DNA from: Trachelipus rathkii
Taxonomy: Eukaryota; Arthropoda; Malacostraca; Isopoda; Trachelipodidae
Assembly (NCBI GenBank): GCA_015478945.1
Contig: JABUQX010118599.1
Location: forward strand, 1-20,000
Reading direction: 5' to 3'
Length of the DNA stretch: 20,000 nucleotides
Position numbers and translations under genes: made by a program. Numbering within the stretch: position 1 is the first letter of the stretch; each line of letters opens with the position of its first letter. The notes under the pieces were generated by a model. The model did no database searches, was not told the DNA's origin, and saw nothing but the letters and a program-made list of their open reading frames with translations. This document shows, piece after piece, positions 9,957 through 19,966 of this stretch.

Positions 9957-11090
9957 ATAGTGCTTGCATATTCGTTGCTATGTCTTCAATTCTGGGTGCT
10001 ATTTTCGACCAGTGACAACGTTAAGTCAGGCTCTACATCCAATTTGATCGGACTTGTTTTTAATCAAGCAAAGGGAGAAAATCCTTGTCCACAAGATAGT
10101 TTTTTGAGGGAAAAAAAAGCCCCCCCCCCCCCCGGTTTTTTTTTTACAAAAGAATAAAATTTTGAGATAATACATTTTGCAAAGTTGAGATAAGATGGAC
10201 TATAGTGACAGAACTTTGGTAAGAGATAAATAGCTAATGTATATAAGATGCTTAGATAGAGTCCTTGTCTTATTGTTGACAGTACCACTCAACGTCTTTA
10301 GGAAGTGAATGTACTTCTACGTTGAAAGGATTCAGTTTCCAGTTTGAGATGTTCTCTTCTATTCTGGCAAGTAAGACTTAATTTCATACAAAGAGAAGAT
10401 AAGTGAAATTGAATAAGATTATTGATGTCGGTAATATCATTTTCTCTATCAAGAATTTTTGCAGTATTTTCAAACATAAAAATTTTATAATTTCAAATTT
10501 TTTCCCAAATTCTAGTTTATTAGTAATATGATTATCGATTTATTCGATGAAATAATCAATGTTGTGGTTTCCTTGCAGTAAAATTCCAGATCTTTGTCGA
10601 GAAAATATGTCATGAGATATAGCCGGTTTATTAGTTGCATTGTTTTTTGAGTGGTTTTACTGAAAATACTGGATTGCGTCCTTAGATCTCTGAAAGAATT
10701 CGGACATTCTTCTAGATGTGAACTCTAGGAAGTCATTTCCTCGGAAGCATGCACTTCTATGTGGAAGAGCAAACTTCATGTCAGCCTCGAAATCTTGACA
10801 CAAACAATACGGGAAAGGCGACTATTAGTGAGCTAGATTTAATGGCGTTTACCACCATTTTGATAACATCATTAGGAACATCTCGAGTCAGACTAATGTT
10901 TGGATGCAATAGATATGATGAATCTACAGTGTACTATTACATCAAGGTTACATCTTTTCTTTGCTATAAATCAGAACGAATGCAAGCATTGCCGTGCACC
11001 GTGTTGTACATGCAGAGAATTTTTTCAAGAAAGTACTACATATCAAAATGGTTGAATGTTGACCAATGTGAGTCATACGAGCCATAAAGG
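9957..11090 (-). pseudogene. hAT transposase fragment, right-arm copy
   Basis: Reverse-complement homologue of 8650-9740. The C-terminal end at 9958-10075 keeps the KNKSDQIGCR-like dimerisation region but with more frameshifts, and the final codons and stop are absent because the arm ends at 9957. Near 10111-10145 the segment before LCEQGF is replaced by a string of homopolymers. At about 10735-10860 the minus strand still shows an NDVIKMVVNAIKS stretch and the start of the HTEVRWLSRG-like region. At about 10990-11010 it shows the GCACGGCAATG of the CTDGAR region. The 112-codon plus-strand frame at 10749-11087 is an antisense shadow. Confidence 0.8.
10111..10145. other. Stacked homopolymer runs (A8 G C14 GG T10)
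   Basis: Eight A, one G, fourteen C, two G and ten T in succession. The homologous left-arm position (about 9560-9595) has ordinary mixed sequence encoding transposase. Short homopolymers seem to have been expanded here. This is unusual for decay and typical of basecalling trouble. Confidence 0.85.
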
Positions 11091-11236
11091 TTGCCATGAA
11101 CTCTCCCTTAACTTATAACAAGTTTAATTCATTCATTTATTACTTAAATTTTCAGTTAGCAGCTTCATTCAATATATGATGACGCAGTGATAACACTGTA
11201 TTAGTGTATTCAGTATTGATACTACAATTTAAAAGA

Positions 11237-11345
11237 AATTATTATTATTATTATGATTATTATTATTATTATATTATTATATTTTATATTATAAATTATT
11301 TTATTATTATTATTATTCTATTAGTATTATTATTATTATTTATTT
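11237..11345. repeat. (ATT)n-rich tract
   Basis: Runs of ATT units interrupted by ATATTATATT, about 110 bp. It is the longer counterpart of 8365-8413. Confidence 0.85.
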
Positions 11346-11637
11346 AAACAAGTTCTCGTTAATAGCTTTAATTCCATATTTTAATGACTATATATGCTTA
11401 TCGTTATAGCTTATAATAGAATGCGTACTTAGAGGCAATTTCTACTGACTTAGCGTCCCTGAAAATCCCTTCCGACCTGGGGTAACGCCGTACCCAGATT
11501 TGAGAACCTTGTAGTTAGGCGAAACTAAAATTGTATTAAGTTTTAATTTTGTGTAAATTTTAATGTGTGATAATAAAGATTTATTCTCAAGGGTATATTT
11601 TCACATAAATTATCTGTTTACGTCAAAGTAAAGTTTT

Positions 11638-11971
11638 TCTATATATATATTATATATTATAATTATAATATATATAATATATATATAATTTCATATTTAT
11701 AATATATATATATAATATATATATTTATATATATATATACGTATATTTATATAATATATATATATATAATATATATATATTATATATATATATTATATAT
11801 TATAAGTATATATATTTTAATATATAACTATATAGTATATATATATACTATATATATCATATATATATCATATATAGAATATTTATATATATATAATATA
11901 ATATATTATATATATATATATATAATAATTTATAATTAATATAATATATATATATATATATTTTATATATA

Positions 11972-12004
<33 letters not shown>

Positions 12005-12112
12005 ATAGATTATATTTATATATAATTATATTATATATATTATATATTTTAATATATATATATATATTATATATATATTAATATATATAATATATATTAT
12101 ATATATATATAT
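11638..12112. repeat. Long (TA)n-rich tract
   Basis: About 475 bp of TA microsatellite, mirror of 7597-8065. It lies between the outer flank of the hAT copy and the RTE-like element. Confidence 0.93.
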
Positions 12113-12419
12113 TGGTTCGCCCTTCTTGTGCTCATATCCGACACTTTCTTACACGTACACGGGAGTCGATCTCGAAACAGTACACATAAAATATATTATT
12201 TGCAAATAATACACATTTTTTTATAATCCTGGGGGGGAGGAGAAAGAATTCTATAGCTATTTTACTAATCTTATTAGGCCGACTAAAAGGGCAGTGGTAT
12301 TGGGTTTTGGACCCTACACTTATTTTGCCTATAAAGAATATGAAGTTATAATGCCTGGACTTCGTCTGATACATAAGGACTTGTATTCCTCGGAGAAATT
12401 ATTATGAGAATCGTTGGTA
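12113..12419. other. Arm sequence between TA tract and RTE-like remnant
   Basis: Partner of 7331-7596. It contains a G-run (GGGGGGGAGGAG at 12231-12242) that in the left arm reads as CTCTCCCCTCAGG. No frame or element is recognised; it could be the 5' untranslated part of the retrotransposon. Confidence 0.5.
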
Positions 12420-14600
12420 TATGTAAATTAGGGGTAATAAAGGTGACAAAGAGGAGAGAGGGTGGATGGATGATTAGAAATGGTAATATTTTTGCTTCGC
12501 CATTTAGATGAAAAGCAGTTGAGTTTGGGTATAATGTGTATGTGGATTGGGAGGAGGAATTAGAGGGGGAGAGAAATAGTTTCAGGATTCTGATGAAGTG
12601 ACCTATTGGCAGAAAAAAAAAAGAGAGCTATCTTGGATTTTGTTTGTGCGTGTACTAGAATTCTAATGGTAAATTTAAGTTTGAAAGGTCAAGGTATGTG
12701 TATTGGAAGATAAGGTCCATTGAGGGGATTTTAGGAAGTGCTTTCTGGGATAATTAAAGTACGTTTCGACGGGGCGAGTAGGGCCTCTGCTTATGTTTTG
12801 GGCAATTAAAAATGGTTGATTATGTGGTCGAAAAAGGGATGGTTATAGGTCTTTGGGACACGGATAAAAAGTAAGAGTGATGAAAGTGATGATTTTGTTA
12901 GAAGAGAGTTATTGTGCAGTAATATATTTTCGGGCCAGAGTATTCATAAGTATACGAGTTGGTATAGATAGAGAAGGTATCGAAGTGAAAGTATGATTGA
13001 TTTTGTGTTGTGAAAAAATTTGAAGACATTAATGAGTGTTAAATTAGTAAGGGGAGTTGGGGTGGGAGTACACACATTATGTGTTTATGTAAGATTAAAG
13101 TTAGTGGGATGGATGGAGAGAAAGATGATAAGGAAGGAAGGGGAGACTTAAGAGTGAGAAGTTAAGTGAACCAGGTTACAAGGAAAGTAATGTGAAGGCA
13201 CTTAAAATAAATCAGTTGTAATGTGGAACAAGATAAAATGAACAATGCTGGAGCTAAATAAGGAAGCTTTGTTTAGTAGTTGCAAGATAGTTGTGGATGT
13301 GCTAAAGTCAGAAGTAGTTGTATATTGAGTTGTGAACGCAGAGGCTGATGCAAACGTTAAAAGAAAAAATAGGCGTGGGAAATGTGCTAAAACAAGTCGG
13401 TAAATAATCAATGATGATTGGTCTGAAAAGATAGGGTGTATGGAAAATATAAGGTGGAGAAATAGGTAGACTTAAATGTATATATAGGAAGGAATAAAAA
13501 ACAAAAAGAGGTCAAATTACATGTTTTGCAAGGGATGAATTGGAAGCTTACATGGAAAACAAGCTCTTTGGAGGAACTGAACAAGGTTAAGAAAAGTTTC
13601 AAGGCGAATCTTCATAAATAGATTAATAGAGGTACTTTTATTGACTGGATGTAATGGATGTGAAGAGAGTGGGGAGGGGACATTCGAAATCTGCATAAAT
13701 ATATCATATATAAGAATGATAGGGAATGTGTGGGTTAATGGTGTAAGAGAATTGGTTATTTCTGAGATGAGATTAATATTAAGGGGTAATAATAGGTATT
13801 TTTTTGAGAAATTGAAGAATGGTAAATCGTAGAATAGATGAATGACTGTGAAGATGAATGTAGATTGGATATGAAAATGTGTAACAACGTTTTTGGTAGG
13901 CGTATAAATTCGAAGATTAGAGAGACCAGTAATAGTAATCTTATATAAGGGTAAAGGAGATTAAGGGAACTGTAGAATATAGAGGAATTAGTTATTGATA
14001 GTTGTAGGAGGAAATATATGTCTGTATTTTGGTTGAAAAGTTGTAGAGGGATGATTGGTGAAGAAAAGTGATCAAGGTGTAGAGTATGTAGATCAATTTT
14101 CACATGACTAAATGATTTAGAGGAAAAAAAATTGTAATATAATTATGACTTGCAGCAAGCGTATGATAGGATTAAAAGAAAAATTCCGGTAGGTGTTGTG
14201 ATATGATGATGTTTGGTGGTAGCTTTGAAATGGAATAAAAACATGTTATGTCGATAGCTAAGCGTGTGTGAGAGTAATGAAAGATTAAGGGTGGAAGAGG
14301 CAGGTATTTGTTAGTTCTTGGCTGTTTAATTTGGATATGGATGAGGGTGATGAAGAATTAGAGATAGGTTGTTGGAAGTGTGTTAGACTGAGGAGAATGA
14401 AGAAGATGGATGTGACCCTGCTTATTATTTAGCTTATGATTGGTTTTGTAGTGGCAGTAAGTCAATAGAAAAGTTTGAGTTATGATTGGTAGGAATGGGT
14501 TTCTAGTGTTTGCAAAAGGGAGGGAGTTGAAAGTAAAGCAGATAAGAGTAAGGTAACAAGTATCAGTGTTTAAATATTTAGGCTATAATAGGTAAATCTG
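12420..14600 (+). pseudogene. RTE-like (CFDP2-like) non-LTR retrotransposon remnant, right copy
   Basis: Such elements encode an APE-type endonuclease plus reverse transcriptase and insert by target-primed reverse transcription. The plus-strand fragments come in the expected order. 12930-13000 reads SIHKYTSWYR then SESMIDFVL (end of endonuclease: HKYTW, LIDF). About 13790-13830 reads FFEKLKNGKS (LKNGKA). 13935-13964 reads VILYKGKGD (RT motif 1). About 14085-14100 has the GVEYVDQF-like segment. 14144-14203 reads YDLQQAYDRIKRKIPVGVV (motif A, catalytic D and YDR). 14262-14279 reads ACVRVM. 14315-14344 reads WLFNLDMDE (motif B/C approach). 14430-14441 reads LAYD where FADD is expected, so the first catalytic aspartate of that pair is lost. 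About 14508-14556 reads SVCKREGVESKADKSKV. Many stops and frame changes; it is non-functional. The endonuclease N-terminus is not recognised. Confidence 0.85.
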
Positions 14601-14879
14601 GCATCTTACATACGCATGTGTTCATTTGGTTTTAAGTTGGGGTGGTTAGAATTTAAAAGAGGAATGTGCAGTTTTTTTCCATATTTGATGAATCTGTGGT
14701 TTGAATCAAGGAAGCCCAATTTCCCATCTCTTTTATTAGATACCGTAGCCGTACGCACTGGTACTACGCGTCGTTGCAGTTTGTATGAAATAAGAAGATG
14801 TAGAATTCTTCCAAAATGTTGTTCGGTGAAGTTGGAGGCAAAATATTTGAGTGGAGTGGAACAAAGCAAATAAAAAGTT
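14601..14879. other. Unclassified arm sequence after the RTE-like remnant
   Basis: Partner of about 5000-5180 (AAATATTTTGC and GAGATGGGAAATTG-type landmarks occur in both). Two overlapping frames on opposite strands (14616-14873 plus, 14606-14869 minus) have no partner frame in the left arm and no motif, so neither is called. It may be the 3' tail of the retrotransposon. Confidence 0.45.
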
Positions 14880-16278
14880 AATTCTTTTTAGCTTAAAGAA
14901 AGGGTTTCAGGAGTGGAAGTCATAGCTGAATAGCTTTAAAACGTGATATAGAGCTGGAGACTGGCAATTGTGCAATCAGTCTGGAGCTGAGCCAGGTAGT
15001 TTTAAACGACGGAGATGAGCTAGACGCCGCACCGTCTGGTGTTCAGTAGGAATATTGACCTTATGTCTTGAGGACTGCGAGCTGGGATTTAATTAGTGTC
15101 TTGAGGAATCAGTCAACTGTTAGTTTGTAAATCTTAAGATGTGAAAAGTATCGAAAGGCAGAGCAACAACGACTGACTATTAGAAATCTTTTACTAAGTC
15201 TATCTTGCTTCCTCTTTGTTAACTTCTGTCTGCGTTTTGAATGTAGCAAGTTCTTTAAACTTATGATTTAGTACAGAGTTATTCTGGCAGCATTGCAACC
15301 CCCCCTCCCTGCGAATTTTAGAAAGAGGGGAGGGTTATCATTAAAGCAATCAACTACTGTGTGGCACACGATATGGATCAACGTAATAATCTTCTATATG
15401 TTTAAATTTTTTTGATGTTTAACCACATTTTTTAGGCAAGGGACATTGATGACCAAACGAACATATTTACTAAATGACGATTTTACTCCCGAAGACTAGG
15501 ATTCGAATATCAGGGGAGGCGGGACTTTCTTTGGAATGGAGGTGATACGCCTTTGTCCATGGAAAGTTCTGAAAATATTCCAAGACATCTTGATATCTAT
15601 ATGTCTACCTAATATTTTAAATGACGTGGTTTTACTTGAGCTTCATACTTTTTGCTAGATAAAAAAAAGTTTGGAGAAGAAAAATGATCCTGTTTCGCTC
15701 GCACTGACAAGCATATGAAACCAGATGCATACTTGAAAATGTTCACTTGAAGGAGTAGATGCCGTGTTTTATCAATCAGCATAATAGAATATTTTCTTTT
15801 TTCTGTGGATTAACTCTGGCAATATGACGATCAGCCGACACATCCAGAGATACAGCATTCTCCTATGGATAGTAATCCTGTACCTTCTTAGATCTGAAAG
15901 GAGCTGTCGAGATGGGTTTTTCTCGCAAGCACAATCACAGTATGAATTAAACTAGTAGTGTTTAAGAGGAAATAGCTAACCAAATAGTCCGACTCCACTT
16001 TCTTTTTCCGCTGTCATATTCAATGTCTTTAAAATTGATTTGGTTAGATGATATTATGGATTAACTAAACTTCTGGTTCAAGCACGTTGAATTGCATTAT
16101 ATTCTTCTATTTAATAGTTTAGCTATAAGCTTTCCCATTTTGTTAAGGGATTATTTTGTATTGTATATGGGATAAAGAGGAGTTTAAACAGTAACAAAGA
16201 TTAAAAGCATTGAAAACTTCCTTTGGGCAAATGCGCTACTTGGTAATGATGCTCTTGCAGGAAGGAACAGAAAAAATA
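14880..16278. other. Unclassified 1.4-kb block, paired with 3590-5000
   Basis: Retained in both arms but not recognised. It includes near-repeats GAGCTGGAGACTGG (14951) and CAGTCTGGAGCTGAGCC (14978), and a GC-richer patch at 15005-15035 within AT-rich DNA. No frame survives in both arms, so any coding origin is obscured. Confidence 0.5.
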
Positions 16279-16402
16279 TATAATAGCATAAATATATATA
16301 TATATAATATATTTATATATATTATATATATATTATATATTTTATATATATATATATTAATATAAATATATATAAATATATATATATCATTATAAATATA
16401 TA
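16279..16402. repeat. (TA)n-rich tract
   Basis: About 125 bp of TA repeat with AAATATA units, mirror of 3471-3586 and directly before the tRNA-like palindrome. Confidence 0.9.
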
Positions 16403-16454
16403 TACTCGCAATTAATAAGTAGGTAAACAAAGAACTATTAGGGAAAGTAAAGTA

Positions 16455-16540
16455 AAACTTGCCTTCTGGGGTCGAACCAAAGATGTTTGCGATGAGAACG
16501 ATATAATTGACGATCCTATCACTGAGCCACCTCTGAAACT
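16455..16540 (-). other. tRNA-like half unit (minus strand) with A- and B-box motifs
   Basis: On the minus strand, TGGCTCAGTGA (16519-16529) matches the A-box consensus TRGCNNAGYNG. GGTTCGACCCC (16468-16478) matches the B box GGTTCGANNCC. The D-stem partner is GGAT rather than GAGC, so the clover-leaf is broken. The acceptor stem does not pair. Confidence 0.65.
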
Positions 16541-16565
16541 GTTTTTGAATCTAACTTTTTTGGGT

Positions 16566-16640
16566 TAGAAGATGGCTCAGTGGTAGAGCGTCGAGATATA
16601 ATCGTTCCATTGCAGTGGTTCGATCCCAGAGAAGGCAAGT
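16566..16640 (+). other. tRNA-like half unit (plus strand) with A- and B-box motifs
   Basis: TGGCTCAGTGG (16573-16583) plus TAGAGC gives a perfect GCTC/GAGC D stem. GGTTCGATCCC (16617-16627) is a canonical B box. The spacing of about 34 bases between boxes suits Pol III. The T stem pairs only three of five positions and the acceptor stem fails to pair. No good anticodon stem with a T at position 33 can be built, so it is a tRNA-derived sequence rather than a gene. Confidence 0.65.
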
Positions 16641-16680
16641 TTTCTTTACCTTCCGTAATAGTTGTTTGATTTACATACTA

Positions 16681-16922
16681 TTATATATATATTATATATT
16701 ATACTATATATAATAATATATATTATATATACTATATAATATATATATCTATAATATTATAATATAATATTAATATATCTTATATTTATTTAATATAATA
16801 TTTATAATAATATTAATATTTAAAATTTAATTATATTATATATTATATATATATTATTAATATATTTATATAATATATATAAATATAATTATAATTATAT
16901 ATTAATATATATTATATATATA
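16681..16922. repeat. (TA)n-rich tract
   Basis: About 240 bp of TA/TAATA repeat, mirror of 2957-3200 at almost the same length. Confidence 0.92.
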
Positions 16923-16924
16923 GT

Positions 16925-17540
16925 TAAATGCAGATTGAGTAACACTCAATTTAACACAGTTTGGGAAAGCCAATTTATAACTAGATCAAAGGCTGATGTG
17001 TCAGACACGACCGGGTGAAGTGTGAATCGAAATATGGGTAAATGAAAAGTAAGTGTTTAAAATTTTTCTATGCCAGTAAATGTAAAAATGTAGCATAGCG
17101 ACTAGGTTGGATAGAGAGCTAGAGAGATAAGGAATGAGATCTGTTGAATGAATGGAGTTACGAGTTCTCTTTTAAGATAGGTATGCGTACAAAGAATTTC
17201 TGAGGAGGATCAGTTGTAAGGCTTGTTAAGCTAATGGACCGAGATTGAGCAAAAGGTTTGTTGTGAATGACATTAGACAAAGAGTCTGTGAGAGGATGAG
17301 AGTTGATAAATGCGAAAATTCCTTAAACGATGAAGAGCTGTTTGAGTGAAACTTATCGAAGTGGTTGCAATATGTCGTGCAAGGCGACGAGCCACGTACA
17401 GTTAAAGAGCAGTTGCTTGCTTTGAAGAAAAATGTTGTTCGCTACATGAAAATTACAAGAAATGAAATTCCATGGAAAGATTACAATATAGTAATGGTTA
17501 AGAGGAAGGTTTTGAGTTGTGTGTTTTCAGAGAGTGATAG
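16925..17540. other. Unclassified block, paired with 2376-2956
   Basis: Anonymous arm sequence. A plus-strand frame from 17365 (start MQYVVQGDEPRTVKEQL) runs through WKDYNIVMVKRK before entering the GA repeat. Its first 55 residues look protein-like but match nothing I know, and the left arm has no equivalent frame. I therefore list it as a possible coding fossil only. Confidence 0.45.
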
Positions 17541-17658
<118 letters not shown>

Positions 17659-17739
17659 AATCTAGTTCTAAGAGGCACGAAAACGACCTGTTTTCGCCCA
17701 ATTAAAAAATACGAAAAGATAAGTAGTTGAATGGTACAT

Positions 17740-18362
17740 GGCCAGCCTTCCTAAATTGCTTTTTTGTGGTTGGGTGGGATCCTTTACCTTATACCTGACT
17801 CTTAGACCTCTTCACTTCTGTCATTCTGAATTATGGCCGTGGCGCTACTGATCTCCAAAGCTTTTGACAGGGTGCACGCAAATCGGAGTTTAAAATTTTC
17901 TTCTTTGAATATCTATCTAAAATTTAATCTGTACGTTTCTCTTTGCTTTCCTTTCTGGTGGCTTTACAGCATCAATTGAAGGCGGCCAGCCACCGTTAAT
18001 CTTTTTCGTCTATTTTCCTCTGTTACTTCATCACCCATTGACGCTTTTGATAAAGACTCTGAGCTCTCATTACTTTTTCCATTTTAAAAGCATTCTTCCC
18101 AATCGTTGACGTTAGGAAGTTGGTACTAGATGAACTGATCTCTGATCTTTCTCATATTCTAACTTGGTAGAGAGAGAATATGGTCAGTTTTTATACATCT
18201 AAAATTCAGTTGCTTCATCTATCACCTTGATAATCTTCCAAACATCTACAACACCTACGAAATTACACAACTCAAGCATTGAGCTATTAATATTTTTGGT
18301 TTTGACCTTAATTTATAAGGATCACATTGTTTCTCTTTCTAAACAAGCTTCTAGAAAAGTTG
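17740..18362 (+). pseudogene. Jockey-like non-LTR reverse transcriptase remnant (right copy)
   Basis: 17842-17889 reads VALLISKAFDRVHANR, which is RT motif A with the catalytic aspartate kept in FDRV (consensus LDISKAFDRVWH). After a frameshift, 17950-18003 reads FLSGGFTASIEGGQPPLI, the FLSGR-x-VSIEG segment. About 18163-18210 reads NLVERENMVSFYTSK and IQLLHLS (NLV-FN-SKTQLLHLS). About 18224-18290 carries NLPNIYNTYEITQLKH and then an in-frame stop. About 18308-18362 reads LVLTLIYKDHIVSLSKQASR, the ILGL-L-WKDHI--LAK-AS segment at the end of the RT region. The YADD region (about 18070-18160) is not recognisable. The C-terminal end is absent or unreadable past 18362. Non-functional. Confidence 0.83.
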
Positions 18363-18778
18363 AGTGCACTGAGATGCCATCAGAATTTCATTACTCGACC
18401 CATTTGTTTGCTCTGACCAGCATCTTCTTCCTTTTGTCCTCGAAACTCATTATTATAGAGTTCTCTATGTGAATGTTTTTCTGCTCAGTGATTTCCAATG
18501 CTAGTCCTTGAGTATTTTACTCTTCGAGTTTTCACCCTTTCATTGGGACTAGTGTTCCTCCATCTGGCTTCCAAACTCGCTCTCATAGATTTCTCTAGAT
18601 ATTCTAGATATTCTAAGCACATAAGCTTCTAATGCTGGTCCTGTAATCTTGGAATTGTTACCAGTTATTAAATCAAAGGTCCGTGTGCTAATCCTTTCGC
18701 CCTAGAACCAAGCAAAGAAAACTACCTGTGAAATTTTTTTCTTATCCGACCTCCCATTCTTAAAATAATAAGTAACTA
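18363..18778. other. Unassigned flank beyond the right arm
   Basis: Sequence directly downstream of the Jockey-like remnant. A short near-tandem repeat TAGATATTCTAGATATTCTA lies at about 18595-18614. It does not align with 1007-1574 and shows no further RT, so it probably lies outside the inverted repeat. Confidence 0.45.
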
Positions 18779-18780
18779 AT

Positions 18781-18814
<34 letters not shown>

Positions 18815-18815
18815 G

Positions 18816-18856
<41 letters not shown>

Positions 18857-18902
18857 TATATATATAATATATAATATATACTATATATATATATATATAT
18901 AT
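18779..18902. repeat. (TA)n tract
   Basis: TA microsatellite of about 125 bp; it is interrupted by the terminal-inverted-repeat element at 18904 and resumes at 19881. Confidence 0.93.
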
Positions 18903-18903
18903 A

Positions 18904-19880
18904 GAGTCGGGCAGGGTGACTTGGACCACTTTAGTTATAACTTCGTCTCCCGACTCTCCCCCTAATGCACTTTTTGGAAATTTTTTTTCTGTAAATCACG
19001 GGCCCTATAGTCCGGCATAAGCACACAAAAAAATAATAATGTAATTCTAACTAATAAAAGTTTTATTAAAGTTTGAATAACGCCGGTCAGCCCGACCGTG
19101 GAGGGGTTGAAGCGGACCACCATTGAGGGGTGATCGGACCATCTGTTAAATTCGTCTTTTACATATAATTCAATTTTACATTTTTAATTTTTACTTTAAC
19201 TAAAAATAATTATTTATTCATATTAAATCGTAAATAAGTAATAAAAATGTTCAATAATGATAAATAAAATACGAAATATAAATAAGGGTCCGATTCACCC
19301 CTTTCCGCCCAAAAATTTTTGACACTTTTTTGAACTCGTTTTTTTTATTTAAAATTCATTTAAAAAATTCACTTAATATAAGTACATTTTATTACCATTT
19401 AAATTAATTTATTCATAATAAAGTTGCCAATAATAATACGTAAAATACGAAAAAACAATGGTGGTCCGAGCACCCCTCCATCAATTTTTACGGGGGTGAA
19501 TCGGACCAAGTTAGGCCCCGCTTTTTTGCCACAATACTGCTTGGATAAAAAATTTACTTTGCAGTTTAAGCTAACATACTCGAGTGTATCCACTGAAAAA
19601 ATAAAAAAATAACATCCCCAATTTTTCATTTTATAACGCAGTAAAAACTCATATTTTTTCAAAAGTGAAATTCTATTGAGGGACATTTTGTACCCTAATT
19701 TCTAGCATTTTTAAAAATATAAAAACTTCTGGAATTAAATATGATCTAAATAAAACTTGTAGTACTAACCGCGTGGTAGAAAATGATGAAAAATTATTAT
19801 TTTTTTTTTTATTATTTTATTTTATTTAAGGACCGAATCACCCCTCCTAAAGAGGCAGACCTGGTCACCCCGCCCGACGC
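18904..19880. mobile_element. Non-autonomous TIR transposon (MITE-like) in TA repeat
   Basis: The left end GAGTCGGGCAGGGTGACTTG (18904) and the right end, read inward as GCGTCGGGCGGGGTGACCAG (from 19880), are terminal inverted repeats of about 25 bp. The motif AGGGGTGAATCGGACC recurs internally at 19102-19118, 19126-19140 and 19492-19507 (plus), and at 19287-19302, 19463-19477 and 19830-19845 (minus). The TIRs contain a related version (AGGGTGACTTGGACC). The interior is AT-rich with poly-T and poly-A runs and no transposase. The flanks are TA repeat, so a TA duplication would be invisible. Family unknown; Tc1/mariner-like TA targeting is possible. Confidence 0.75.
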
Positions 19881-19920
19881 TAATATATAATAATATATAT
19901 AATATATATATAATATATAT

Positions 19921-19966
<46 letters not shown>

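Larger units (their letters stand above)
9957..11511 (-). mobile_element. hAT transposon, right-arm copy
   Basis: Its 5' terminus lies at 11511 and reads inward on the minus strand as CAAGGTTCTCAAATCTGGG, with GTACGGCGTTACCCCAGG and GGAAGGGATTTTCAGGG behind it. The GGTTCTCAAA form is closer to the hAT-Charlie consensus than the left copy. Seen on the plus strand, 8197-11511 looks like a transposon bounded by inverted termini. That is only because the whole region is duplicated in reverse; both ends are the same 5' terminus. Confidence 0.78.
16421..16679. repeat. Palindromic unit of two head-to-head tRNA-like sequences
   Basis: The unit is symmetrical about 16551. Its ends read GTAAACAAAGAACTATTAGG (from 16423) and the complement near 16660-16679. 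Each half carries an internal Pol III-type promoter pattern with opposite polarity, and both halves finish with GGCAAGTTTT then CTTTAC. TA tracts bound it on both sides (16279-16402 and 16681-16922), and its mirror copy at 3201-3445 is also TA-bounded. It resembles a fold-back element derived from a tRNA-related SINE. It is not a functional tRNA gene. Confidence 0.78.

Noticed and set aside
10749..11087. 112-codon plus-strand frame as a new gene
   Set aside because: It is antisense to the right-arm hAT transposase fragment, and the mirrored left-arm sequence does not keep the frame.
8197..11511. A single complete 3.3-kb hAT element with inverted termini
   Set aside because: Both ends are the 5' terminus of the same element and the interior is two transposase copies facing each other, which comes from the larger inverted duplication.
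14606..14873. Overlapping 85- and 87-codon frames on opposite strands
   Set aside because: Neither has a motif or a matching frame at the mirrored position near 5000-5180; chance overlap in AT-poor sequence.
16566..16640. Functional tRNA gene
   Set aside because: The A and B boxes are good, but the acceptor, anticodon and most of the T stem do not pair.
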